From Gillisella vitis (GTDB lineage: Bacteria > Pseudomonadota > Alphaproteobacteria > Rhizobiales > Rhizobiaceae), in assembly GCF_014204625.1 (NCBI RefSeq), contig NZ_JACHLU010000001.1, positions 558,001-622,000 on the forward strand: a stretch of 64,000 nucleotides of DNA, read 5' to 3'. The notes under the pieces are model-generated. The model saw only the letters and a list, made by a program, of their open reading frames with translations. It was not told the DNA's origin and ran no database searches. Positions 38,147 through 47,389 of the stretch are shown piece after piece (position 1 is the stretch's first letter; every line of letters begins with the position of its first letter). A program made the position numbers and the translations under genes.

Positions 38147-39742
38147 ATGAGCGAAAAAACCAAGAAGCCACAGAAACTGAAAGCCCGCCTGCCGCGCGGT
38201 TTTGTGGATCGGGAAGCGCATGACATTCGCGCCGTCAACGAAATGACCGCCAAAATCCGCGAGGTCTATGAGCGCTACGGTTTTGATCCGGTGGAAACGC
38301 CGCTGTTTGAATATACCGATGCGCTGGGCAAATTCCTGCCCGACAGCGACCGCCCCAATGAAGGCGTGTTCTCGCTGCAAGACGATGACGACCAATGGAT
38401 GAGCCTGCGCTACGATCTCACAGCGCCGCTTGCCCGCCATGTGGCCGAGAATTTCAACGAAATCCAGCTGCCTTATCGCACCTATCGCGCCGGCTATGTG
38501 TTTCGCAATGAAAAGCCGGGTCCGGGCCGTTTTCGCCAGTTCATGCAATTTGATGCCGACAGCGTTGGCGCACCGGGCGTAGCCGCCGATGCCGAAATGT
38601 GCATGATGATGGCCGATACGCTGGAAGCCCTTGGCATCAAGCGCGGTGATTACGTGATCCGGGTGAACAACCGCAAGGTTCTGGATGGCTTGATGGAAGC
38701 TATTGGTCTGGGCGGCGAGGAAAATGCGGCACGGCGGCTGAATGTGCTGCGCGCGATGGACAAAGCTGATAAATTCCCTCTGCGCGAAATCCGGAAACTT
38801 TTGACAACAGGCCGTTGGGATGGCGGAGAAGAAGGCAAGGGTGACTTCACTAAAGGTGCAGGCCTGAGTGACGAGGCGACAAATGCTATTTTGAAGTTAC
38901 TGGGCACTTTTGATGACCAGTTCGCTGATATCCTTGGCGATATGCAGGATATACAATTTAAAGATTTGTTCGGGTCTGCGTTCTCGATAAACAGTACCTT
39001 TAAAACAGGGGCAGACGAACTATACCAGATTTACAAAATCGTTTCCTTGAGCGGTTACGAATATAATCGCATCAAAATCGACCCCTCCGTCGTACGCGGC
39101 CTCGAATACTACACCGGCCCCGTCTACGAAGCCGAACTGACCTTCGACGTCACCAATGAAAAGGGCGAAAAGGTTGTCTTCGGCTCTGTCGGCGGCGGTG
39201 GTCGTTATGATGGCCTTGTCTCGCGCTTCATGGGCCAGCCGGTTCCGGCCACGGGCTTTTCCATCGGCGTATCGCGTCTAATGACGGCGCTGAAAAACCT
39301 TGGCAAGCTGGGTACGAATGAATCGACTGCGCCGATTTTGGTCACCGTAATGGATGGTGAACATCTTAGCGACTACATGAGATTGACTAAACTGTTGAGA
39401 GACGGCCTTAATCCAGTCGACGAAAACAATCGTCCTATTGGCCCGACGATACCTGTGGAAATGTATCAGGGCAACTGGAAGAAATTCGGCAATCAGCTGA
39501 AATATGCCGACCGTCGCGGCTCGCCCATTGCCATCATTCAGGGCGGCGATGAGCGGGCGCAGGGCGTGGTGCAGATCAAGGATCTGATCGAGGGCAAGCG
39601 TCTGTCTGGCGAAATCACTGACAACACCGAATGGCGCGAAGCCCGCGTGGCGCAAGAGGTTGTGCCGGAAGCCGAACTGGTTGCCAAGGTGAAAGAGATT
39701 TTGGCCGCGCAGGCTGAAGATCGGGCACGGGCGAAGTCGTAA
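38147..39742 (+). CDS. hisS: Histidyl-tRNA synthetase
   Basis: Charges tRNA-His, about 531 residues. Class II motifs are visible: [10 protein letters not shown], the motif 2 region [20 protein letters not shown], and the His-specific [14 protein letters not shown], plus a C-terminal anticodon domain. The start at 38147 (MSEKTKK) is preferred over a TTG at 38081. It is longer than E. coli HisS owing to inserts common in alphaproteobacteria. Two internal stretches (about 38780-39070 and 39300-39475) use noticeably more A/T-ending codons than the rest, which might reflect recombination. Confidence 0.96.
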   Translation: MSEKTKKPQKLKARLPRGFVDREAHDIRAVNEMTAKIREVYERYGFDPVETPLFEYTDALGKFLPDSDRPNEGVFSLQDDDDQWMSLRYDLTAPLARHVAENFNEIQLPYRTYRAGYVFRNEKPGPGRFRQFMQFDADSVGAPGVAADAEMCMMMADTLEALGIKRGDYVIRVNNRKVLDGLMEAIGLGGEENAARRLNVLRAMDKADKFPLREIRKLLTTGRWDGGEEGKGDFTKGAGLSDEATNAILKLLGTFDDQFADILGDMQDIQFKDLFGSAFSINSTFKTGADELYQIYKIVSLSGYEYNRIKIDPSVVRGLEYYTGPVYEAELTFDVTNEKGEKVVFGSVGGGGRYDGLVSRFMGQPVPATGFSIGVSRLMTALKNLGKLGTNESTAPILVTVMDGEHLSDYMRLTKLLRDGLNPVDENNRPIGPTIPVEMYQGNWKKFGNQLKYADRRGSPIAIIQGGDERAQGVVQIKDLIEGKRLSGEITDNTEWREARVAQEVVPEAELVAKVKEILAAQAEDRARAKS

Positions 39743-39784
39743 TGCCTGAGCTCTCTGCCGTCTTAAACGTCAAACAAGATGAGC

Positions 39785-39983
39785 GGCTTCGCCCCCCTCA
39801 TCCGGCTGCCGCCACCTTCTCCCCGCTGGGGAGAAGAAGCCAGAAGCAGACGCGCAAAACCTCTATTCCTCGCAGGTTTATACTGGTAAGGCACCAGCCT
39901 ATCGGCCTTGCATCTTCTCCCCAGCGGGGAGAAGGTCCCGCCCCTTTTAATAGAGGAAGAGGGGGGATGAGGGGGGCGAAGCC
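39785..39983. repeat. REP/RIME-like palindromic element between hisS and hisZ
   Basis: A 199-base element with perfect 17-base terminal inverted repeats (GGCTTCGCCCCCCTCAT / its complement at 39967-39983). Inside are two inverted copies of the 21-base CTTCTCCCC...GGGGAGAAG palindrome (39816-39836, 39914-39934). It is related to 7921-8089. It fills most of the hisS-hisZ gap. Confidence 0.85.
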
Positions 39984-40025
39984 AAAACCAGCACGCAAAG
40001 CGAGCGCGATGGAAGGAGTGGTTCT

Positions 40026-41144
40026 ATGCCGCTGATCAATATGCCGGATTTTGCCGGTGCACTTCTTGATGACTTTGCTGCCCGTGGTGCGCCGCGCGTG
40101 GATACGCCTGTTATACAGCCTGCCGAGCCGTTTCTGGATATGGCGGGCGAGGATTTGCGTAGGCGTATTTTTCTGACCGAAAGCGAGACGGGCGAGAGCC
40201 TGTGTCTGCGGCCAGAATTTACCATTCCGGTCTGCCTCAGCCATATTGAAACCGCCACGGGCACGCCCAAGCGTTACAGCTATCTGGGCGAAGTGTTTCG
40301 CCAGCGCCGCGAAGGTGGCAATGAATTTTATCAGGCAGGCATTGAAGACCTTGGCGAAACCGCCATTGCTCATGCCGATGCCCGTGCCATCAACGATGCG
40401 GTGGGCATTCTATCCACGCTGCTGCCGGGTCGCCCGCTGGCCGTGATGGTTGGTGATCAGGCTGTGTTTGAGGCGGTGGTGAAAACGCTGGGCCTGCCCA
40501 GCGGCTGGCAAAAGCGGTTGATTCAGGCCTTTGGCGATAGCGCTCATCTGGATCAATTGCTGCTGAAACTCTCCAGCCCTCAGGCCGCCTCCGGGCTGGA
40601 TGCTTCATTGCAAGCGCTGATGGCGGCAGGCGATGAAGCGGGCCTGATTGCCCATATTGACCAGACCATGCAGGACACCGGCTATTCCACCAACGCCAGC
40701 CGCAGCCCGCGCGAGATTGCCGCCCGCCTGAAAGAAAAACTGGCATTGGCCGAAACCCGACTGGATGGCGCAGCCCTTCTGCTTCTGCGGGAGTTTCTGG
40801 CGCTGGAACTGCCCTTGTCAGACGCCGCCAGCGCTTTGGCGGGCTTTGCCGATGCCGCAGGTCTATCGCTTGGTGCGGCGTTGACGCAATTTGAAGAGCG
40901 GGTTGATGCCATGCGCCTGTTGGGGTTGGATCTTTCGCGCATCACCTATCGCGCCGCCTTTGGCCGTCCGCTGGATTATTACACCGGACTGGTGTTTGAA
41001 GTGACGCAACGGGGGCAAACGGCGGTTCTGGCAGGCGGCGGCCGGTTTGATCGGCTGCTCACGCTGCTGGGGGCCAAAGACACCATTCCCGCCGTGGGCT
41101 TCTCGCTCTGGCTCGACCGCATTGAACTGGCGAGGGCGCGCTGA
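40026..41144 (+). CDS. hisZ: ATP phosphoribosyltransferase regulatory subunit
   Basis: A HisS-like paralogue that cannot charge tRNA but forms a complex with short-form HisG and gives it histidine feedback control. 372 residues. It has the class II core ([56 protein letters not shown]) but no anticodon domain. The ATG at 40026 has GAAGGAG upstream. The stop overlaps the hisG start (TGATG), so the two are translated together. Confidence 0.94.
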   Translation: MPLINMPDFAGALLDDFAARGAPRVDTPVIQPAEPFLDMAGEDLRRRIFLTESETGESLCLRPEFTIPVCLSHIETATGTPKRYSYLGEVFRQRREGGNEFYQAGIEDLGETAIAHADARAINDAVGILSTLLPGRPLAVMVGDQAVFEAVVKTLGLPSGWQKRLIQAFGDSAHLDQLLLKLSSPQAASGLDASLQALMAAGDEAGLIAHIDQTMQDTGYSTNASRSPREIAARLKEKLALAETRLDGAALLLLREFLALELPLSDAASALAGFADAAGLSLGAALTQFEERVDAMRLLGLDLSRITYRAAFGRPLDYYTGLVFEVTQRGQTAVLAGGGRFDRLLTLLGAKDTIPAVGFSLWLDRIELARAR

Positions 41145-41836
41145 TGACCATCACCATTGGATTGCCCTCCAAGGGCCGGATGAAAGAGGATTCCTCGGCG
41201 ATTTTCGAGCGCGCTGGCCTCAAAATCAACGCCGTTGGCAATGACCGCTCCTATCGGGGCCGGGTTGAGGGTGAGGATATTGAGATTGCCTTTCTCTCTG
41301 CTTCCGAAATCTCACGCGAGATTGGCAATGGCACGGTGGATTTTGGCGTCACCGGCGAAGACCTGATCCGCGAAGGTCTGGCTGATGCTGATCGCAAGGT
41401 GGAAATCGTTGCCCGCCTTGGTTTTGGCCACGCCGATGTGGTGGTGGCTGTGCCGCAAATCTGGCTGGATGTGGACAGCATGGCCGATCTGGGCGATGTG
41501 GCCGCTGATTTTCGCGCCCGCCACGGCCGCCGTTTGGCAATTGCCACCAAATATTGGCGGATGACCCAGCAATTCTTCTCGCGCCAGCATGGCATTCAGC
41601 TCTATCGGATTGTTGAAAGTCTGGGGGCAACGGAAGGCGCGCCTGCGGCAGGTCAAGCGGATATTATTGTTGACATCACCTCCACCGGCTCGACGCTGAA
41701 AGCCAATCATTTGAAAATCTTGAACGATGGCGTCATCCTGCGCTCGGAAGCCTGCCTTGTGCGCTCTCGCAAAGCCGAGCATGAAGACAATCCGCTGGTG
41801 GCCAAAATTATAGGTGCCGTGCGCGAGGTTTTATAA
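41144..41836 (+). CDS. hisG: ATP phosphoribosyltransferase, short form
   Basis: First step of histidine synthesis: ATP plus PRPP to phosphoribosyl-ATP. 230 residues, the short form that lacks the C-terminal regulatory domain and needs HisZ. Visible features are [12 protein letters not shown] at the N-terminus, DFGVTGEDL, and the PRPP loop [16 protein letters not shown]. It overlaps hisZ by a few bases. A strong bidirectional terminator follows. Confidence 0.96.
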   Translation: MTITIGLPSKGRMKEDSSAIFERAGLKINAVGNDRSYRGRVEGEDIEIAFLSASEISREIGNGTVDFGVTGEDLIREGLADADRKVEIVARLGFGHADVVVAVPQIWLDVDSMADLGDVAADFRARHGRRLAIATKYWRMTQQFFSRQHGIQLYRIVESLGATEGAPAAGQADIIVDITSTGSTLKANHLKILNDGVILRSEACLVRSRKAEHEDNPLVAKIIGAVREVL

Positions 41837-41860
41837 TTTTATAAACTGTGTACAAAACAC

Positions 41861-41894
41861 AAAAGCCCGCCGAACGTCTGTTCGGCGGGCTTTT
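41861..41894. terminator. Bidirectional terminator between hisG and doxX
   Basis: AAAAGCCCGCCGAAC, loop GTCT, then the exact complement ending in TTTT. It serves both the hisG transcript (+) and the convergent doxX transcript (-). Confidence 0.95.
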
Positions 41895-41911
41895 GTCTTG
41901 CGGAACAACAA

Positions 41912-42358
41912 TCAGGCGTAGGAAGGCGCGCCACCGCGACGAGCGTCGACAGAATAGGCACCCGCGCCAACCGTTGCCAGCAGGATGTAAGCGCCGGCCA
42001 GAGTGAAATTCTTCATCATCATGATGCCATTCAGCGTGTTGATCCAGCCCAGAGCCGCATCGGGCCAGCCGGGAACAGCAACCGTGCCGCTGTGAAAAAC
42101 CGCGCCTGTGAAAATGCAAAACAGCGCCAAGGCCCAACCGACCAGCTTGACCTGAAAACCAACCAGAACGCCAAGGCCTGCAACCAGCTCGAACAGACCC
42201 GCGAGATAGGCAAGAGCAGTGGCAGCAGGCAGGCCCGCACCGGTGATCATTCCGGCGGTTGAAGCCGGATCTGTCAGCTTACCAAAGCCAGACAGAATGA
42301 AAATGAAGGAAAGAAGAATTCTGGCAACCAGAATAACCGTGCTGTTGACATTCGACAT
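41912..42358 (-). CDS. DoxX family inner-membrane protein
   Basis: A 148-residue four-helix membrane protein. The hallmark LSGFGKLTDPASTAG follows the first helix, and FELVAGLGVLVGF and FHSG occur in the middle. DoxX proteins are linked to thiol or oxidative-stress membrane complexes; the exact role is uncertain. The ATG at 42358 is chosen because AGGAG precedes it; an upstream in-frame start at 42385 is less likely. Confidence 0.88.
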   Translation of the reverse strand: MSNVNSTVILVARILLSFIFILSGFGKLTDPASTAGMITGAGLPAATALAYLAGLFELVAGLGVLVGFQVKLVGWALALFCIFTGAVFHSGTVAVPGWPDAALGWINTLNGIMMMKNFTLAGAYILLATVGAGAYSVDARRGGAPSYA

Positions 42359-42404
42359 GGAAGGCTCCTGAATGGGTGATGCCATAAGAAATCTGTGGTT
42401 TTGA

Positions 42405-42427
42405 AAAAAAGCAGGCTCTGCTTTTTT
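42405..42427. terminator. A/T-flanked hairpin upstream of doxX
   Basis: AAAAAAGCAG, loop GCT, CTGCTTTTTT. A symmetrical terminator-like structure; it probably ends the minus-strand transcript that comes from the gene at 42643 before doxX starts. Confidence 0.55.
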
Positions 42428-42546
42428 CTAACAGACTCCAGATTGGCGTTGACGCTGTTGTCTCACACTCGAACCGTTGCCGATAGATAGACGAAAATTG
42501 ACTTATTGTTCATCATTTTTGAACGATCACTATCCTTCTCATGTTT

Positions 42547-42647
42547 TAAAGTCTGTCAGATTCAGATAAAATAAGACAGACTCCGTCTTATCCTGTTTTC
42601 GTTTGCGAGATAAAACCGGGAACCATTTTTCCCTGACAAACTCTAAA
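42547..42647 (-). mobile_element. MITE-like palindromic element, copy 3
   Basis: About 100 bases; inverted relative to the copy at 61381. It contains the terminal hairpin (AAAGTCTGTCAG...GACAGACTCC), the CCTGTTTTCGTTTGC stretch and the end CCCTGACAAACTCTAAA. Its right end provides the TAG stop of the next minus-strand gene (42643-42645). Confidence 0.75.
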
Positions 42648-43113
42648 ACCGCGAGCAACTGACCTTGCCGTCACGTGTGAGTGCAAACGCTGGATCATGA
42701 TTGCCCTTCGGCCGCACGATAATGCTATAGTCGCCAGCAAAACGGTTAATGTCTCCTGCAACCATTTTGCTATCCAGCAGCACATCCACATCAGTCGCAT
42801 CGTTGCCGGTGCCAGACCTCGATGAGGCGCGGATCATCATCCGCCTGCCGTCACGCCAATATTGCACGATATGGTCCAGATCCAGCATCAGCACGCCTTG
42901 CACCGTCTTGCCAGTTCCACCGCCTTGTTCGGTCTTGAAAACGACAATGCCGCGCAAATGCGCCAAGGGCCAGCCGGATTGCTCCTTGAAACCCGCCTCG
43001 ATTGACAGTTTCAATTGGGAATCATCCACGGCACAATAATAGCGGTCCATGGCAGCGCATGTCACCACCGATACACTCAAGGCAATAAAAGTCAGAAAAA
43101 TGTGTTTTATCAT
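42643..43113 (-). CDS. Hypothetical secreted protein
   Basis: A 156-residue protein with a signal peptide (IKHIFLTFIALSVSVVTCAA, then MDRYYC). It has two Cys near the ends of the mature chain (YYCAV and VSCSRF), possibly a disulfide. No known domain is recognised; it is rich in beta-type segments and basic residues. The ATG at 43113 has GGAGG eight bases upstream; the longer frame to 43161 is not needed. The stop codon TAG lies inside the MITE-like element, so the original C-terminus may have been altered by the insertion. It lies between doxX and glcF. Confidence 0.65.
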   Translation of the reverse strand: MIKHIFLTFIALSVSVVTCAAMDRYYCAVDDSQLKLSIEAGFKEQSGWPLAHLRGIVVFKTEQGGGTGKTVQGVLMLDLDHIVQYWRDGRRMMIRASSRSGTGNDATDVDVLLDSKMVAGDINRFAGDYSIIVRPKGNHDPAFALTRDGKVSCSRF

Positions 43114-43168
43114 GACCCAGCCTCCCGCCTGGATAGTGACGGTAGACGACAACGATAGCAATGCCAGA

Positions 43169-44473
43169 TTATAAATCCCTTAATATGAAGGGAGTTTCTC
43201 CACCAAAACCCCAATCCAGCAATTCGACACTATGGAGGATTGGTATTTCGGTGCCAGAGCCAATCTGGGTTAGACAGCCAATATTGCCAGCAGCAATCAC
43301 ATCAGGCTTCACAGCCATGATGTTGCGCAGCTTGCGTGCCTTCAATTGGTCAGCAATATCCGATTGCAAAATATTATAAGTGCCAGCCGAGCCACAGCAT
43401 AAATGGCCTTCGGCAGGATCGCGCACGGTGAAACCGGCCTTTTTCAACAGCAGTTTTGGTGCCATCGTCACCTTTTGCCCGTGTTGCAGCGAACAGGCTG
43501 AGTGGTAGGCGACCACCATCTTTTTATCCGGTTGCTGGGGCAAATCGAGCGTCGCCAGATATTCGGTAATATCCTTGGCAAGGCTGGATACTTTCAACGC
43601 TTTTTCAGCATAGGCCACATCAAGCCGCAGCATGTGGCCATAGTCCTTGATGGTCGTACCACAGCCGGATGTGGTGATCAGGATCGCATCCAACCCGCCC
43701 TGCGCCATCTCGCGCGTCCATACATCCACATTGTTGCGTGCAGAGGCTTTGGCCTGTTCCTCCCGGCCCATGTGATGCACCAGCGAGCCACAACAGCCCT
43801 CGCCTTTGGGCACCACCACTTCCACACCAAGCCGGGTCAGCAACCGGATAGTGGCCGCATTGATGCCCGGATCCAGCACCGATTGGGCGCAGCCCGTCAG
43901 CAAAGCCACCCGCCCGCGCTTTTCACCTTTGACTGGATGCGTGCCGGGACTGGAAAGCGGTGACGGATAAGGCACCTGTTTCGGCGCAAGTTTCAACATC
44001 GCCGCCATCGGTTTGAAAGCAGCAATCCTCTCCATCAGCGGCGTAAAGGGTGCGCCAAACCGGGCAAGGGTCAGCGCCACCCGCATCCGCGCGGGAAAGG
44101 GCAGCGTCATCGCCAGCAGCGCGCGCGTCAGCCGATCAACCAGCGGTCTTTGATAGGTCTTCTCAATGTGATTGCGGGCATGGTCAATCAGATGCATGTA
44201 ATCCACCCCTGACGGACAGGTGGTGGTGCAGGCCAGGCACGACAGACAGCGATCCACATGGGTGACGATTTCCTCATCCGCCGCCCGGCCGTTTTCCAGC
44301 ATGTCCTTGATCAGATAAATCCGTCCGCGCGGACTGTCCAGCTCATTGCCCAGTGTCACATAGGTGGGACAGGTGGCCGTGCAAAAACCACAGTGCACGC
44401 ATTTGCGCACAATGCTCTCGGCTTCAGCAACATTGGCATCGTTAAGCTGGGCTGGGGTGAAATTGGTTTGCAT
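43169..44473 (-). CDS. glcF: Glycolate oxidase iron-sulfur subunit
   Basis: Electron-transfer subunit of glycolate oxidase, 434 residues. Two 4Fe-4S motifs are seen: CVHCGFCTATCP (about residues 27-38) and CLSCLACTTTCP (about 78-89). Two CCG domains follow (GCCGSLVHHMG, LCCGSAGTYN). It is separated from glcE by 3 bases. The complex GlcDEF oxidises glycolate to glyoxylate at the membrane and passes electrons to quinone. Confidence 0.96.
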   Translation of the reverse strand: MQTNFTPAQLNDANVAEAESIVRKCVHCGFCTATCPTYVTLGNELDSPRGRIYLIKDMLENGRAADEEIVTHVDRCLSCLACTTTCPSGVDYMHLIDHARNHIEKTYQRPLVDRLTRALLAMTLPFPARMRVALTLARFGAPFTPLMERIAAFKPMAAMLKLAPKQVPYPSPLSSPGTHPVKGEKRGRVALLTGCAQSVLDPGINAATIRLLTRLGVEVVVPKGEGCCGSLVHHMGREEQAKASARNNVDVWTREMAQGGLDAILITTSGCGTTIKDYGHMLRLDVAYAEKALKVSSLAKDITEYLATLDLPQQPDKKMVVAYHSACSLQHGQKVTMAPKLLLKKAGFTVRDPAEGHLCCGSAGTYNILQSDIADQLKARKLRNIMAVKPDVIAAGNIGCLTQIGSGTEIPILHSVELLDWGFGGETPFILRDL

Positions 44474-44476
44474 GGA

Positions 44477-45718
44477 TCACACTCTCCCGGCATGACGTGT
44501 CTGCACAACGCCGCCCATCAGTCCCGGATTCAAAATGGCGTGAGGATCAAATTTTTCGCGCAATCGATCTGACAGCGCCGCAACAGCAGGTGATTCCGGC
44601 TCAAAGGCTGCAATCCCTTCCCGTGACGCGGCCCCGGAGCGGATCAACGTTGCATGACCACCGCCAAGCGCCCTGATACCAGACCGGATCATCTCGGCCT
44701 CCGGCTCGCCTTCCATCTGCATCCACACAAGGCCGCCCTGCCAATCGTAAAAGGCATCTATACCCGCTTGCAGACGCAGGCCCGCAACCAGTTGATGACC
44801 GGCCGTGGGTGCGACAGAAACGCGCCAGAGTGGCTTGTGCATGGCATCGGCATAGGGCTGAACATGGCCGATCTCGCGCCACAGGGTCGCACTTTGTGCA
44901 CCATCCAGCGACGTGACCGGACCAAGCCGCCCCATCACTTCGCGCAGTTTTCTCGATCGCTCAACAACAGAGGCGGCAAGCCCTTCCAGCCGCAGCACGG
45001 TTGCCGATCCCGCTGCCAAGGTGCCGTTCAGCAAGCGAGGCGCGACAAGATCGGGCAGATGCGCCGCCCCTGCGACCTCCACCGGCATGGCCATGGCCAC
45101 CGCCATGGCGCGGGTCGCTGCCGCATCATCCAGACCGGAAACAACAATGGTTTCCGTCACCCTTGGCCGTGGCAGGACTTTAAAGGTGACTTCGGTGAGA
45201 AAACCCAGCGTGCCATAAGACCCCGCGAGAAGCTTGACCAGATCCAGCCCGGTGACATTTTTCATCACCCGGCCTCCGGCCTTGATCGCCTCGCCCCTGC
45301 CGTTGATAAAGCGAATGCCGAGCAGATGATCGCGCGCAGCCCCCGCCACAAACCGCCGGGGGCCAGAGGCATTACAGGCAAAAACACCGCCAATGGTGGG
45401 TTCGCCGCTGGTGCCCATCATGGCCCGATGGTCTGGTGGCTCGAACGCCATGGACTGGCTGTGCTCTGCAATCGCCGCCTCAATATCAGCAACCGGCGTA
45501 CCTGCTTTGGCGGTCAACACCATTTCCGCCGGATTATAGGCGACAATACCGGAAAGCTGCCGTGATGACAGCGTCGCATCGGCCACAACAGCATTGCCAA
45601 AGCCAGCCTTCGTGCTGCTGCCCTTGATCGCAAGTCGTGTGCCATGGTCTGCGGCGTTACAAACAATCTGCGCGGCTTCGGATTCCGATTGCGGCAAATA
45701 CACGACGCCTGCCGTCAT
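44477..45718 (-). CDS. glcE: Glycolate oxidase FAD-binding subunit
   Basis: Second flavin-type subunit of glycolate oxidase, about 413 residues. It shares the PCMH FAD fold with GlcD: GTRLAIKGSSTKAGFGN and ACNASGPRRFVAGAARDHLLGIRFINGRGE. The ATG at 45718 overlaps the glcD stop (ATGA), which shows coupling and rules out the upstream start at 45763. Confidence 0.94.
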   Translation of the reverse strand: MTAGVVYLPQSESEAAQIVCNAADHGTRLAIKGSSTKAGFGNAVVADATLSSRQLSGIVAYNPAEMVLTAKAGTPVADIEAAIAEHSQSMAFEPPDHRAMMGTSGEPTIGGVFACNASGPRRFVAGAARDHLLGIRFINGRGEAIKAGGRVMKNVTGLDLVKLLAGSYGTLGFLTEVTFKVLPRPRVTETIVVSGLDDAAATRAMAVAMAMPVEVAGAAHLPDLVAPRLLNGTLAAGSATVLRLEGLAASVVERSRKLREVMGRLGPVTSLDGAQSATLWREIGHVQPYADAMHKPLWRVSVAPTAGHQLVAGLRLQAGIDAFYDWQGGLVWMQMEGEPEAEMIRSGIRALGGGHATLIRSGAASREGIAAFEPESPAVAALSDRLREKFDPHAILNPGLMGGVVQTRHAGRV

Positions 45719-47148
45719 GACCGGCCCTCCAGCGGAAACACTTTGGATGGATTGAGCAGCCAATCGGCATCAAAGGCGGCGCGGGCCGCCATTTGTTGGG
45801 CAAGATCGGCCTCGGAAAACTGATGGCGCATCAAATCACGCTTTTCAATGCCCACCCCATGCTCGCCGGTCAGACAGCCACCGGCATCAACGCACGCTTT
45901 GAGAATCTCCATGCCCGCGGCCTCAGCGCGGGCCGCATCCTCGGGGTCGTTGATATTATAGAGGATCAACGGATGCATATTGCCGTCGCCGGCGTGAAAC
46001 ACATTGGCAACCCGCAGACCATAATGATCGGTGATCTCCGAGGTTTTTTTCAGCACAGAGGCCAATTGGCTGAGCGGCACCGTCCCATCCATACAGATAT
46101 AATCGGCAATGCGGCCTGTGGCCCCGAAGGCCGATTTTCGACCCTTCCAGATCAGTGCCGCTTCCGTGGCCGATTGGCTTTCCCGCACGGTTTTCACCCC
46201 ATGGGCATGGGCGATTGCACAAATATCGGCCAGCATCGCCTCCATTTCGGCGTCCGAGCCTTCGACCTCAACAATCAACAAGGCCTCGGCATCCATGGGA
46301 TAGCCAGCCTTGGCAAAGGCCTCACAGATGGCAATGGCCTGCCGATCCATAAACTCGATGGCCACCGGCACAATGCCCGCGCCAATAATGTCGGCCACGC
46401 AATTGCCAGCCGATTCGGCGCTGTCAAAGCCAAACAGCACCGGCCTTGCGCCTTCCGGCCTGGCCAGCAGCCGCACCGTTGCCTCAGTAACAATGCCAAG
46501 TTGACCCTCCGACCCACAGATCAGGCCCAGAAGGTCGTAACCGGCACTGTCCAGCGCCTTGCCACCCAGCTCGATCACCGTGCCATCCACCAGCACCATT
46601 TTGACGCCCAGCAGATTGTTGGTGGTGACACCATACTTCAGACAGTGCGCACCGCCAGAGTTCATGCCGATATTGCCGCCAATGGTGCAAGCCAGTTGCG
46701 AACTGGGATCGGGCGCATAGAAAAAGCCCTCATTGCCCACAGCCTCAGAAATTGACAGATTGGTCACGCCCGCCTGCACAGTGGCGGTGCGGTTCATAAA
46801 GTCAATATCGAGGATTCGGCTCATGGCGGAAAGACCAAGCAGAACAGCATCTTCCTGGCCAATGGCTCCGCCCGAAAGCGAGGTTCCTGCCCCTCGGGGA
46901 ACCACGGGAATCTTGTAACGGTGGCAATATTTCATCACCGCTGCCACCTGCGCCGTGGTTTCCGGCAGGGCCACGCAAAGCGGCATCCGGCGATAGGCAA
47001 CAAAGCCATCGGTTTCAAACGGCACAAGCTGCGTCTGACGATGAATGAGCCTGTCTTTGGGCAGCAACTCAGTCAGGTCGGCCACAATCTCATCACGCCT
47101 GCGCAGGACAGACTGATCTGGTGCCAGAAAAGAAATCGCCTCGACCAC
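45715..47148 (-). CDS. glcD: Glycolate oxidase subunit GlcD
   Basis: Catalytic FAD subunit of glycolate oxidase, about 477 residues. The FAD-binding PCMH segment VVPRGAGTSLSGGAIG and the GGNIGMNSGGAHCLKYG motif are clear; the C-terminal GEHGVGIEKRDLM is typical. A GTG at 47148 is the probable start, because GGAGG lies six bases before it and no ATG fits better than the distant one at 47190. First gene of glcD-glcE-glcF. Confidence 0.95.
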   Translation of the reverse strand: MVEAISFLAPDQSVLRRRDEIVADLTELLPKDRLIHRQTQLVPFETDGFVAYRRMPLCVALPETTAQVAAVMKYCHRYKIPVVPRGAGTSLSGGAIGQEDAVLLGLSAMSRILDIDFMNRTATVQAGVTNLSISEAVGNEGFFYAPDPSSQLACTIGGNIGMNSGGAHCLKYGVTTNNLLGVKMVLVDGTVIELGGKALDSAGYDLLGLICGSEGQLGIVTEATVRLLARPEGARPVLFGFDSAESAGNCVADIIGAGIVPVAIEFMDRQAIAICEAFAKAGYPMDAEALLIVEVEGSDAEMEAMLADICAIAHAHGVKTVRESQSATEAALIWKGRKSAFGATGRIADYICMDGTVPLSQLASVLKKTSEITDHYGLRVANVFHAGDGNMHPLILYNINDPEDAARAEAAGMEILKACVDAGGCLTGEHGVGIEKRDLMRHQFSEADLAQQMAARAAFDADWLLNPSKVFPLEGRS

Positions 47149-47389
47149 CCCACTCCTCCCATCATGACAGACAGAAAATCTTCCGCCCACTATGCCAACG
47201 GTAGCAGTGCCTTATAGCAGCCCGCAAGCGCTGTTTTATGGTATGAATGTATAGCGGAACCGGCGAGAACGAGAATGATCCATGACAAATCATGGTCATC
47301 TTGATTGTTTTTAGCAGCCTCTTAAAACGTCAAGCCACCTCGCTGGCGGCGCTCCATAACCCTGTCCCTCTTGGAAACGGTAACGCCCC

